Source: Streptomyces cyaneus
GTDB lineage: Bacteria; Actinomycetota; Actinomycetes; Streptomycetales; Streptomycetaceae
Direction: 5' to 3'
Assembly: GCF_004028635.1 (NCBI RefSeq)
Contig: NZ_RQJW01000007.1
Coordinates: forward strand, 496,001-560,000
Length of the DNA: 64,000 nucleotides
Below the pieces are notes generated by a model, which worked only from the letters and a program-made list of their open reading frames with translations, was not told the DNA's origin and made no database searches. Position numbers and translations under genes: made by a program. This document shows positions 16,305 through 23,553 of this stretch, piece by piece; the first letter of the stretch is position 1; every line of letters begins with the position of its first letter.

Positions 16305-16361
16305 TCAGCGCGCCGGGACGGGGTCCGGCGTCGTCGTGAGAGACGGGTTGGCGCGCTGCAT
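16305..16361 (-). CDS. Threonine leader peptide (18 aa)
   Basis: Reads MQRANPSLTTTPDPVPAR, with three consecutive ACG threonine codons at positions 9-11. The first codons (16358-16350, CAGCGCGCC) are perfectly complementary over 9 nt to the last codons (16314-16306), giving a pause hairpin that a ribosome stalled at the Thr codons would open. No Shine-Dalgarno is visible, but TACGGT (16373-16368) lies 6 nt upstream of the ATG, with GCGACA (16397-16392) 18 bp further up. Initiation is therefore probably leaderless. Inferred role: stalling for lack of Thr-tRNA prevents formation of the terminator in front of the synthetase gene. Confidence 0.75.
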   Translation of the reverse strand: MQRANPSLTTTPDPVPAR

Positions 16362-16367
16362 GGGGCG

Positions 16368-16397
16368 ACCGTAACAGCGGGTGGGTGGGGATGTCGC
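16368..16397 (-). promoter_or_regulatory. Promoter of the Thr leader-thrS-like transcript
   Basis: -35 GCGACA (16397-16392), 18-bp spacer, -10 TACGGT (16373-16368). Predicted transcription start is at or near the leader ATG (16361). Confidence 0.55.
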
Positions 16398-16488
16398 GGC
16401 GATTTTCCGGTTCGCATCACCAGTGTGAAGTCATCTGGTTACGCTCAGCCACAGACCGGACGCAACGACGCGTAACGTCGACCTTGGG

Positions 16489-17346
16489 GTGCCCGCCTTG
16501 GTTCACATCCGCCAACTCGATCCCACGGCTTCTCCGTTGGACTACTTCGGCTACGAGCTGAGGAGGAAGCGGGAGGAGGCGGGGCTGACGCTGAAGCAGT
16601 TGGGCTCGGTGCTGTTCTGCTCAGGGTCGCTGATCGGCCAGATCGAGACGACGCTGAAGGTGCCGACACGGGATTTCGCCGAGCGCGTGGACGCGGCGCT
16701 GATGACGGACGGGTACTTTTCGAGGCTCGTGGGGTTGGTTCTGCGGAGCCAGTTGCCTACGTGGTTCCAGCCGTACGCCGACATGGAGGCGAAGGCGACC
16801 TACATCTCCACGTATCAGTGCCAGTTGGTGTACGGCCTTCTGCAGACAAGGGCGTACGCGAAAGCGTTGCTGAGGGTGGATCACCCGGACAGGGTCGAGG
16901 AGATGGTCGCCGCCCGCATGGAACGGCAGCGCGTCCTGGCGCGCGAACAGCCGCCCGCGGTGTGGGTGGTCCTGGACGAGTCGGTGCTGTACCGGATGGT
17001 CGGCAACCGGGGCGTCATGCGCGAGCAACTCGCCCACTTGCTGAGCTTCCGGAACAACCAGTCGGTGCACATCCAGGTGCTGCCGTACTCCGTGGGAGCG
17101 CACACCGGAATGATGGGCTCGTTCACCCTCCTGCGCTTCGACGATCACCCCGATGTCTTCTACTGCGAGAGCTACGACCAGGGGCACATGACCGCCAACC
17201 CGCAAGTAATCAGGGAACGTTCGGTCGGTTACGCTCGCTTGCAGGCCGCCGCCCTCTCGCCGGAGGATTCGGCCGACCTGATCGCCCGCGTGATGGAGGA
17301 ACGCTATGGACAACAGCAAGCAGCTGAAGGCCGCGACGTGGCGTAA
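16489..17346 (+). CDS. XRE-family DNA-binding protein with DUF5753 domain
   Basis: A 285-aa regulator. The N-terminal helix-turn-helix (about 20-75: LRRKREEAGLTLKQLGSVLFCSGSLIGQIE) is followed by the DUF5753 domain (about 95-275: LQTRAYAKALL, VWVVLDESVLYRMVGNRGVMREQL, SVHIQVLPYSVGAHTGMMGSF). This is the regulator half of the HTH/DUF397 pairs abundant in Streptomyces, sometimes described as toxin-antitoxin-like and including the whiJ-type developmental loci. GTG at 16489 is the likely start; TTG at 16498 is the alternative. It overlaps the downstream DUF397 gene by 41 bp. Confidence 0.88.
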   Translation: MPALVHIRQLDPTASPLDYFGYELRRKREEAGLTLKQLGSVLFCSGSLIGQIETTLKVPTRDFAERVDAALMTDGYFSRLVGLVLRSQLPTWFQPYADMEAKATYISTYQCQLVYGLLQTRAYAKALLRVDHPDRVEEMVAARMERQRVLAREQPPAVWVVLDESVLYRMVGNRGVMREQLAHLLSFRNNQSVHIQVLPYSVGAHTGMMGSFTLLRFDDHPDVFYCESYDQGHMTANPQVIRERSVGYARLQAAALSPEDSADLIARVMEERYGQQQAAEGRDVA

Positions 17347-17605
17347 GTCCAGCTACAGCGGCACCAGCGGCGGCGAGTGCGTCGAGTGCGCCCCGCTCGG
17401 CGCTGCTGCCTGGCGCAAGTCCTCGTACAGCGGAAGCACGGGCGGCGACTGCGTCGAGGTCGCCGACCTCACCCCCTGCGTCGCCGTCCGCGACTCCAAG
17501 AACCCCGCCCACGGCACGCTCACGCTCACGCCGGAGGCCTTCCGTACCTTCGTGGACTACGTCGGTTCGGGCAAGGGCGCCAAGCCCGGTATCTCGGAAC
17601 GGTAG
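17306..17605 (+). CDS. DUF397 protein with internally duplicated motif
   Basis: A 99-aa protein. DUF397 proteins normally hold one W-x-KSSYSG...CVEVA block, but here it occurs twice: AATWRKSSYSGTSGGECVECA (about 9-30) and AAWRKSSYSGSTGGDCVEVAD (about 34-54). The usual VAVRDSKNP and final helix FRTFVDYV then follow. The first copy ends in Cys-Ala-Pro instead of the Val-Ala-Asp of the complete repeat. The ATG has GGAGG upstream, lies within the end of the DUF5753 gene, and is likely translationally coupled. Such proteins are small cytoplasmic partners of the adjacent regulator. Confidence 0.88.
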   Translation: MDNSKQLKAATWRKSSYSGTSGGECVECAPLGAAAWRKSSYSGSTGGDCVEVADLTPCVAVRDSKNPAHGTLTLTPEAFRTFVDYVGSGKGAKPGISER

Positions 17606-17904
17606 CGCCCGCGAGGCGCAGCCAGTCGACACGGAAGGTAGACGCGTACCTGGGTCACGGCGCGAGCCACGTCGTACTGGTCGGGGTCGACTGACGGGGC
17701 GGCGCGGGGAGCATCGGCGCCGCTCAGCGTGGCGGCGTACCGGGTCTCCCGCGCGGCCCGGGAGCCGACGGCGGCTGAGGCTGAGCAGACCCCGTCACCC
17801 GGACGGCCCGGCGCGCTGGTGATCGTACCCCCGGGGTGGTGCCTTAAGAACACGCACCGATCTTGAGCGCCCGCCTGCCCCCGGCCAGCCAAGGAGGCCC
17901 CGCG
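17606..17904. other. Intergenic region, no gene seen
   Basis: 299 bp between the DUF397 gene and a lipoprotein gene. It contains several short GC-rich dyads (one with CTCCCG/CGGGAG arms near 17748-17768) that may end the DUF397 transcript, and the promoter of the lipoprotein. No open frame with protein-like composition and a ribosome binding site was found. Confidence 0.5.
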
Positions 17905-18720
17905 ATGCCCCGTCCCCCGTCCCGCGCCGTCATCGCCTCGACGCTCTCGGCGGCCACCCTGCTGACCACCGCCTCCGCCTGCTCCCTCGTCCGGCCGGAG
18001 AGGGCGGTCTCGGGCGTCCCCGCCGCGGTCTCCCCCGCGGCCACCGCCACCGGCCCCCCGACCCCCGCGGCCGCGCCGACCCTCACCGAAGCCCAGGCCC
18101 GGGCCGCCCTCATCACGGAGGCCGACCTCGGCGAACCCTGGGTCCCCACCCGGGGCATCGCCACCTGGCGGGACGCCATGCTCAAGGCGAGCACAGAGTC
18201 GGCCGAGTGCCGCCGGCTGCTCGACGCCCTGTACGCGGAGGAGCTGTTCGGACCGGACGCCCGTACGCGCGCGTCGACCGGGCTGGACGACGAGTACGAC
18301 GAGGCCCAGCTGCGCTACCAGGTCGTCGCGCATCGCCCGGCGGAGGTGGACCGGACGTTGGAGTGGCTCGGCAGCCTGCCGAGCACCTGCGGGCAGTTCA
18401 TGGCGAGGACCGCGGGTGGCGGCCTGATGACCGTGGAGGTCGGCGAGGCGGAGATGCCGGAGGTCGGCGACGCCCGGCGGGGTCTCCACATCGTCCTCAG
18501 CGGCGTCTCCGAGGACGAGACCGAGGAGGCGGACGAGAACGAGGAGGCGGGCGCGCCCACGCTCACCCTCCACGTCGCGGCGGTCCGCGTGGGCGACGAC
18601 GCGATCACCGTGACCAACGGCGGGCTCGGCGAGGTACCGGGCGACGCCACCTTGGCCGCCGTCGAACTGGGCGCCCACCGCCTGGCGGAGGTCAGGAAAC
18701 GGGGCCGGGTGGAGGTCTGA
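17905..18720 (+). CDS. Probable lipoprotein, sensor-domain-like
   Basis: A 271-aa exported protein. The signal peptide (about 1-25, core VIASTLSAATLLTTASA) ends at Cys26 in a loose lipobox (ASAC). A Pro/Ala-rich linker leads to an alpha/beta domain with two cysteines (SAECRRLLDALY, LPSTCGQFMA) and an acidic loop (SEDETEEADENEEAG). The overall pattern resembles the extracytoplasmic sensor or lipoprotein domains of actinobacteria, but no family is certain. ATG 17905 has AAGGAGG 9 nt upstream. It stands alone. Confidence 0.65.
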   Translation: MPRPPSRAVIASTLSAATLLTTASACSLVRPERAVSGVPAAVSPAATATGPPTPAAAPTLTEAQARAALITEADLGEPWVPTRGIATWRDAMLKASTESAECRRLLDALYAEELFGPDARTRASTGLDDEYDEAQLRYQVVAHRPAEVDRTLEWLGSLPSTCGQFMARTAGGGLMTVEVGEAEMPEVGDARRGLHIVLSGVSEDETEEADENEEAGAPTLTLHVAAVRVGDDAITVTNGGLGEVPGDATLAAVELGAHRLAEVRKRGRVEV

Positions 18721-18752
18721 ACCCTCCACCAACCCCTCCACCAACCGCTCCG

Positions 18753-19028
18753 CTAGGCCATGCGCTCGACCGCGTCCTTGGCCTCCTTCAAGCCCGCCCC
18801 GGTGATCTCCCGATAGACCTTGATCGCCTGGATCTTCTTGCCGTTCCGCAGGAGCACGAGGACCTCACCCATCCGCGGGTCGTCCGCGCCAAGCCCCAAG
18901 TGGTCGAGAATCAGGTCGAGTTTGCGCTCGACCCGGGCAACTCGCTGATCCGTCTGGGAAATCCTGCTCTGGATGGTGATGACGCCCACGAACGCGGCCA
19001 GCACGAAGAAGAGACCCACTATGTCCAT
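18753..19028 (-). CDS. Membrane-anchored protein with ribosomal L7/L12 C-terminal-like domain
   Basis: A 91-aa protein. Residues 1-20 are one transmembrane helix (MDIVGLFFVLAAFVGVITIQ), then a coiled-coil-like linker (RISQTDQRVARVERKLDLIL), then EVLVLLRNGKKIQAIKVYREITGAGLKEAKDAVERMA. The last part matches the factor-binding C-terminal domain of L7/L12 (pattern K-x-x-A-I-K-x-x-R-x-x-T-G-x-G-L-x-E-A-K-x-x-V). Such small anchored proteins are common in Streptomyces; the function is unknown. ATG 19028 has AGGATCG upstream. It lies 32 bp after the GAF-ANTAR gene on the same strand. Confidence 0.8.
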   Translation of the reverse strand: MDIVGLFFVLAAFVGVITIQSRISQTDQRVARVERKLDLILDHLGLGADDPRMGEVLVLLRNGKKIQAIKVYREITGAGLKEAKDAVERMA

Positions 19029-19060
19029 GGGCGACGATCCTAGGTGGCCGGTACGGCCGC

Positions 19061-19804
19061 CTACTCCCGGTCGAACCGCACCCGGTGTTCCATCACGGCC
19101 CGAGCCACGTCCAGAGCCGTACTCCCGTCCGCGAACGCGTGGGCCCGCAACCGAGCCAGTGCCTCGTCCGTGCCGACGCCCAGCTGGGCCATGATCATGC
19201 CGGTGGCCTGGTAGACCTGGTCGTGGTCGGCGGCGAGGCCGCTCAGCCACCGTTCGCCGTCCTGGTCGCCCGCGTCCTCCGCGTGCGGCAGCGCCATCAG
19301 CGCCACCGTCATCATCCCCGCCACCAGCCGTGCCGTCCGCATGTCCCGGGCGGTGAGGTCGCCGGGGGTGTCCCGGTAGAGGTCGAGCGTGCCCACGCAC
19401 ACCGTGTCGTTGCCGAGCGGCATCGAGTACACCGCCCGCACCCCGGCGGCCGTGGCCTGCTGGGCGAAGACCGGCCAGCGCAGGACGTCCCGCCCGGCCG
19501 TCAGGTCGCAGGCCAGCACGGGGGTACCGCTCTGTGCGGCGGACTGGCAGGGGCCGTCGCCCAAGGTGGCCTGGATCTCGGTCACATACGCGGCCTGCGC
19601 ACTGCTCGCGCCCAGCTGGACGGGCATGCCGTCGCTGTGCAGCGACACGCTCGCGCCGGTCACGGGCAGCAGCTGGACGGCGACATCGCACAGCCGAGCC
19701 GGGATCTCGCCGGGTCCGGCACCGCGTACGCCGTCAGCGATCGCGTCCGCGGCACCAGTCCGCTCTCGTCCCCGCTCATCACGATGACCGTCTTTGGGCC
19801 GCAC
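19061..19804 (-). CDS. GAF-ANTAR domain regulator
   Basis: A 247-aa protein. A GAF sensor domain (about 30-165: VQLLPVTGASVSLHSDG, VTEIQATLGDGPCQSAAQSGTPVLACDL, VRAVYSMPLGNDTVCVGTLDLY) precedes a C-terminal ANTAR RNA-binding domain (about 185-240: DQVYQATGMIMAQLGVGTDEALARLRAHAF). ANTAR proteins bind paired hexaloop hairpins in mRNA and act as antiterminators, usually on signal binding to the sensor. GTG 19804 is chosen because GAGGAGG lies 6 nt upstream; the frame is open to ATG 19900 but without domain content. Targets are unknown. Confidence 0.88.
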   Translation of the reverse strand: MRPKDGHRDERGRERTGAADAIADGVRGAGPGEIPARLCDVAVQLLPVTGASVSLHSDGMPVQLGASSAQAAYVTEIQATLGDGPCQSAAQSGTPVLACDLTAGRDVLRWPVFAQQATAAGVRAVYSMPLGNDTVCVGTLDLYRDTPGDLTARDMRTARLVAGMMTVALMALPHAEDAGDQDGERWLSGLAADHDQVYQATGMIMAQLGVGTDEALARLRAHAFADGSTALDVARAVMEHRVRFDRE

Positions 19805-19940
19805 GGCAGCCTCCTCATCATGGGAGCGGCCTGCTTGGTCCAGGGCCCTCGGGTGGTCGGTCCACCGCTCGCCCGGACGCCGCCCGACTACCCGTGGCAC
19901 GCCCCGCGAAACCCCGCCGACAGCCGCGCGACGACCGCCT

Positions 19941-20747
19941 TCACCGCTTCTCGTACGGGTTCGCAGGCTGCGCGGTCCGCCGCACCGACGCCGCGTCCAG
20001 GACGGGCGGCCACGCCTCGTCCGTGCCGAGCGCGCCCTTGGGGTGCCAGCTGCCGGTGACGGTGACCCAGGCGTCGACGGGCGGAGCGTCCACGCCCCGG
20101 ATCTCGACCTTGCTGGTGGTGGCGTCGGCGGCGCAGCAGGCGACGAGAAGGCGGGTGACGTACCAGGTGCCGTCGTCGTCGCGGGTGACGAACCCGGTCA
20201 GCCGGACCGTGCGGCCCGCCAGCGACCGTCCGCTGTCGTAGATCGCTCGGGAACCGAACTCCGCCAGCGTCAGCTCCACCGGGTTCCCGGCCGCCAGCGC
20301 CGGGAAGGTCCCGACCCCTTGCGCCGCCCGCTGCGCCGCCTCACGTTCGGCGCTGTAGGAGCCGAGCGCGGGGGGCGGGAAGAGGAGGAGGGCGAGGGCG
20401 GGGAGGGTGAGGAGCCAGGCGACGCGGGGGCTATGGTGGCCGCCGTGCTGATCGTGGGCGTGGGAATCGTCGCCGGACTTGTCGTGCTCGCCGTGCTCGC
20501 GTTGCTGATCGCGGCCGGTGTGTTCGCCGTGCTCTGTGTGCTGGCCCTGCTCGGCGTGCGGTTCCTGTTCCGGTCGCCCGACGAGCGCCGCGGCCACCGC
20601 AAGCAGCACCAGCAGGAACCCGGACACGACCAGGTACGGCCGTAGTCCCGCCTGCACATACCGCAGGTACAGCTCGCTGAAGAGTGAGATGCGCAGGATC
20701 GCCGCCCCCGTCAGGAGCAGCAGCACCGCCGGCCCGTACCGCCTCAC
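19941..20747 (-). CDS. TIGR03943-type membrane protein with His-rich loop
   Basis: A 268-aa protein. Two N-terminal helices (GPAVLLLLTGAAILRISLF, PYLVVSGFLLVLLAVAAAL) are followed by a loop of about 50 residues very rich in His, Glu and Asp, a third helix (VAWLLTLPALALLLFPPPAL) and a beta-rich domain with VTRLLVACCAADATTSKVEIRG and a Trp-Tyr motif. This is the putative permease-subunit family TIGR03943, which always accompanies an ArsP/DUF318-type permease. The GTG start overlaps the permease stop as GTGA, so the two are translationally coupled. The His-rich loop suggests metal handling, an inference. Confidence 0.85.
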   Translation of the reverse strand: MRRYGPAVLLLLTGAAILRISLFSELYLRYVQAGLRPYLVVSGFLLVLLAVAAALVGRPEQEPHAEQGQHTEHGEHTGRDQQREHGEHDKSGDDSHAHDQHGGHHSPRVAWLLTLPALALLLFPPPALGSYSAEREAAQRAAQGVGTFPALAAGNPVELTLAEFGSRAIYDSGRSLAGRTVRLTGFVTRDDDGTWYVTRLLVACCAADATTSKVEIRGVDAPPVDAWVTVTGSWHPKGALGTDEAWPPVLDAASVRRTAQPANPYEKR

Positions 20748-21748
20748 AGCACCCACCACCCCACCAGAGCGCTGCTCACCACGGCCACCACCCATGTCAC
20801 GGACGAGAACCGCACGGCGAAGGACCGCCCGAACGTGCCCGCCTGGAGGGCGATCAGCTTCAGGTCCACCATCGGCCCGACGACCATGAACGCCAGCCGC
20901 GCGGTCGGCGAGAAGCCGCTCAAGGAGGCGGCGACGAACGCGTCCGCCTCGCTGCACACGCACAGGACGACCGCGAGGAGCGCCAGGAGCAGCACCGACA
21001 GCCAGGGCGAGCCGGTGAAGAGGTCCAGTACCGAGCGGGGCACGACGATGTTGAAGGTCGCCGCGGCCGCCGCGCCCAGCACCAGGAAGCCGCCCGCGTG
21101 CAGGAAGTCGTGCTGGAGCCCGGCGGTGAAGGCGCGCAGGCCGGTGGCGGTGGGGTCGGTGTGCCGTTCGGGTGGCCGCAGCCACTCCTCGCGGCCGAAC
21201 CGGGCCCACAGCCAGCCCATCACCACGGCCGTGGCCAGCGAGGCGACGAGCCGGGCGAGGACCATCTCCGGCTGACCGGGGAAGGCGACGGACGTGGCCA
21301 CGAGCACGACCGGGTTGATGGCGGGGGCGGAGAGGAGGAAGGCGAGGGCGGCCGCGGGGGCGACGCCGCGTCGCATCAGGCTCCCGGCCACGGGCACGGA
21401 CGCGCACTCGCAGCCCGGCAGGACGACACCGGCCGCCCCGGCCACGGGCACGGCGAGCGCCTGGTTGCGCGGCAGCAGCCGGCTGAAGACCTTCTGCGGT
21501 ACGAAGGCCCCGATCGCCGCCGAGACGACCGTGCCGAGCAGCAGGAACGGCACGCCCTGCACCGCGATCGCCGTGAAGACGGTCCACCAGGCGGCGACGG
21601 GCGGGGTGTAGAGGTCGAGGGCGAGCATCGGGCCCAGGACCGAGACGACCGTGGCGATGGCGATGAGCGCGGCGCCGCCGAGCACGGCGTACACGAGTGC
21701 GCGTACGGCGATCCGCAGCCCGTCGGCCACCGTCCGCTGGTTCTCCAC
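20744..21748 (-). CDS. Permease of the ArsP_1/DUF318 family
   Basis: A 334-aa integral membrane protein with about 8-9 helices. Family marks are the repeated pore motifs GVPFLLLGTVVSAAIGAFVP, VVLPGCECASVPVAGSLMRRGV, FLLSAPAINPVVL and, in the second half, VCSEADAFVAASL and MVVGPMVDLKLIAL. The conserved Cys in PGCECAS and CSEADAF recalls arsenic/thiol permeases, but relatives paired with TIGR03943 are not proven arsenic exporters. GTG 21748 is the start. Its stop overlaps the start of the His-rich partner gene by 4 nt. No metalloregulator gene or clear Zur box is adjacent. Confidence 0.88.
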   Translation of the reverse strand: MENQRTVADGLRIAVRALVYAVLGGAALIAIATVVSVLGPMLALDLYTPPVAAWWTVFTAIAVQGVPFLLLGTVVSAAIGAFVPQKVFSRLLPRNQALAVPVAGAAGVVLPGCECASVPVAGSLMRRGVAPAAALAFLLSAPAINPVVLVATSVAFPGQPEMVLARLVASLATAVVMGWLWARFGREEWLRPPERHTDPTATGLRAFTAGLQHDFLHAGGFLVLGAAAAATFNIVVPRSVLDLFTGSPWLSVLLLALLAVVLCVCSEADAFVAASLSGFSPTARLAFMVVGPMVDLKLIALQAGTFGRSFAVRFSSVTWVVAVVSSALVGWWVL

Positions 21749-21830
21749 GCGCCTGTCCCCACCTGTCCGAGCCCGTCCGAATGCCCCCGCGCAGGCTAAC
21801 CGGTACGACCTGTGCGCAGCCTTGGGTTCC

Positions 21831-23180
21831 TCACAGAGGCGGCTGTGCGGGGGCCGGTCCGAGCGTGGTCGTGCCGGGGGCCGTACGGTGCCCCAGCCCC
21901 GTCCGGTACGCGTCCAGGGCCGCCTCCACCCGCCCCGTGCGGCGCAGCAGGTCACCCAGCAGCCGGCACAGGTCGGCGAGGTCGCCGGCCGCGCCCGCAC
22001 GCTCCAGCAGGCTCAGTGCCCGGACGTAGTGCTCCTCGGCGGTCTCGGTGTCGTGGGCGTCCTCGGCGATGATGCCGAGGAGGCGGTGGGCGGCGGCGGA
22101 GTGCAGGGCGCCGCGTTCGGGGCTGAGGTCGCTGAGCACCTCGTGGAGGAGGGCGGCGGCCTCGTCGGACTTGCCGCTCCGGTGCAGTACGTCGGCGAGT
22201 TCTACGGCGACCTGGCTGGTGTAGAGGGCGGCGCGCTGGGCGGTGAGCATGGAGCGGGCCTCGCGCAGCGCCGCCTCGGCGTTCTCCAGGTCGCCGTTCT
22301 GGGCGTGGACGTAGCCGCGCATCCAGTGGCAGTTGGCGAGTTCGGTACGGATCTGGAGTTGCCGGTACAGCTCGGCGGCCTTGGCGAGGGAGGCGTCGGC
22401 CTCCGTGATGCGGCCCTCGGCGAGGAGCGTGCGGGCCACGGACCGGTGCATGCGCGCGACCAGCGCCGGGTCCGCCGCCTGCGGGGCGAGGGCGAGGGCG
22501 TACTCGGCGGCCTGGGCGGCGCGGGCGTGGACGCCCATGTCCATGTAGGGGCCGATGACGCTGGCGTAGAGCAGGAGGAGGGCGTCGGGGTCGTGCAGTC
22601 CGCCCCGGTTGAGCTCGTCGAGGGTGGACTCCAACAGGTAGACGGCGTAACGCAGTTCACCGGCGAGGTAGTGGGACACCGCTCGTCCGCGCAGGGCCGG
22701 GACGCGGGCCGGCAGGGGGGCGTCGGCTTCGGCGAGGGCCCGTTCGGCCTGTTCGAAGTGGCGTCGGGCGGAGTCGAGTTCACCGACGTCGATGCCACAC
22801 TCGCCGAGCCCGAGCAGGGCCGCCGCCCGCTCCTCGACGAACCCGTGTGCCTCCGCCTCCGCGAGCAGTGCGGTGTACTGCTGGGCCGCCGCCTCGGCGT
22901 CGCCGGTGGCGAGGGCGCGGTGGGCCTCGGTCAGCCGCAGGCGCAGGTCCGTGACGAGGTGCGCGGGGCGTCCGGTGGCGAGTTCCTCGAAGGCGACCCC
23001 GAGCCGGCCGGCGATGTGCCGTAACGCGTCGTCGGAGGCGCGGACGCGGCCCGCTTCCAGGGTGGAGATGTACGCGGGGGTGTACGCCGGCTCCGCCAAC
23101 TGCCGCTGCGTCAGCCCGCGGTCGGCCCGCAGCTGCTGCACTCTTCGCCCGATGGTTCCCGGGTCGTCACGGTCCGACAT
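21831..23180 (-). CDS. HTH-XRE regulator with TPR sensor domain
   Basis: A 449-aa cytoplasmic protein. An N-terminal XRE helix-turn-helix (about 5-65: IGRRVQQLRADRGLTQRQLAEPAYTPAYISTLEAGRV, DDALRHIAGRLGVAFEEL) is followed by about 370 residues of TPR-like helical repeats (for example YTALLAEAEAHGFVEERAAALLGLGECGIDVGELDSARRHFEQA). This layout is shared with peptide-binding RRNPP regulators of Firmicutes and with many Streptomyces regulators of unknown ligand. The ATG has GGGGGAG upstream. It is divergent from a 58-aa exported peptide gene, with 99 bp between the starts and a repeated dyad in that gap. Confidence 0.9.
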   Translation of the reverse strand: MSDRDDPGTIGRRVQQLRADRGLTQRQLAEPAYTPAYISTLEAGRVRASDDALRHIAGRLGVAFEELATGRPAHLVTDLRLRLTEAHRALATGDAEAAAQQYTALLAEAEAHGFVEERAAALLGLGECGIDVGELDSARRHFEQAERALAEADAPLPARVPALRGRAVSHYLAGELRYAVYLLESTLDELNRGGLHDPDALLLLYASVIGPYMDMGVHARAAQAAEYALALAPQAADPALVARMHRSVARTLLAEGRITEADASLAKAAELYRQLQIRTELANCHWMRGYVHAQNGDLENAEAALREARSMLTAQRAALYTSQVAVELADVLHRSGKSDEAAALLHEVLSDLSPERGALHSAAAHRLLGIIAEDAHDTETAEEHYVRALSLLERAGAAGDLADLCRLLGDLLRRTGRVEAALDAYRTGLGHRTAPGTTTLGPAPAQPPL

Positions 23181-23228
23181 CGCCCAACTCCCCCTGCACC
23201 TCTTGCCGTTCGCGTCCGGCAGCCCCTA

Positions 23229-23258
23229 GGTTAAACCGCGTATTAAACGTGGTTAACC
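23229..23258. promoter_or_regulatory. Candidate operator between TPR regulator and exported peptide
   Basis: Two near-palindromic elements, GGTTAAACC (23229-23237) and GGTTAACC (23251-23258), lie 22 bp apart, about two helical turns, with an AT-rich ATTAA centre. AT-rich sequence is rare in this window. It sits between two divergent starts and is probably bound by the XRE-TPR protein; this is inferred. Confidence 0.55.
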
Positions 23259-23279
23259 CATGGCTGTTGCGAGGTCGCC

Positions 23280-23456
23280 GTGCAGGAACCCACCCGCACC
23301 ACCGAGCGCTACACCCGAGGCTTCGCCGCGGCGGTGGTCGCCGTGGCGACGTTGATCCTGGCGGGCAACGCGGGCCCGGCGCGAGCGGTGGAGCCAGAGC
23401 CGGGGCCTGTCCAGCGACCGGCTCAGCATGTCATCTCGCAGCAGGTGAGCGGCTGA
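23280..23456 (+). CDS. Small exported peptide (58 aa) divergent from the TPR regulator
   Basis: A short gene with a GTG start and CGAGGT about 5 nt upstream. The product begins with a charged stretch (VQEPTRTTERYTRG), continues with a hydrophobic core (FAAAVVAVATLILAGNAG) and a signal-peptidase-type PARA site, leaving a 22-residue hydrophilic mature peptide that starts VEPEPGPVQRPAQ. It ends in a good terminator hairpin, as expected for a real unit. No family is recognised. Position and form suggest a signalling pre-peptide sensed by the divergent TPR regulator, which is inference. Confidence 0.65.
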   Translation: MQEPTRTTERYTRGFAAAVVAVATLILAGNAGPARAVEPEPGPVQRPAQHVISQQVSG

Positions 23457-23506
23457 GAGACGCACAGGCGCACAGACGCGCAGGCATAGAGACGCGGAGA
23501 CGCACA

Positions 23507-23538
23507 AGCCGGGCCCGGCGAGGTCATCGGGCCCGGCT
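23507..23538. terminator. Terminator between the exported peptide and terB-like genes
   Basis: An 11-bp perfect stem (arms AGCCGGGCCCG 23507-23517 and 23528-23538) around a 10-nt loop. It lies between convergent genes and may serve both. Confidence 0.8.
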
Positions 23539-23553
23539 GTCAGGTCGTCGTCG

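Noticed and set aside
19941..21587. 548-codon minus frame as one large fused gene
   Set aside because: Upstream of 20747 this frame overlaps the permease gene, whose coding frame is clear. The GTGA overlap fixes the true start.
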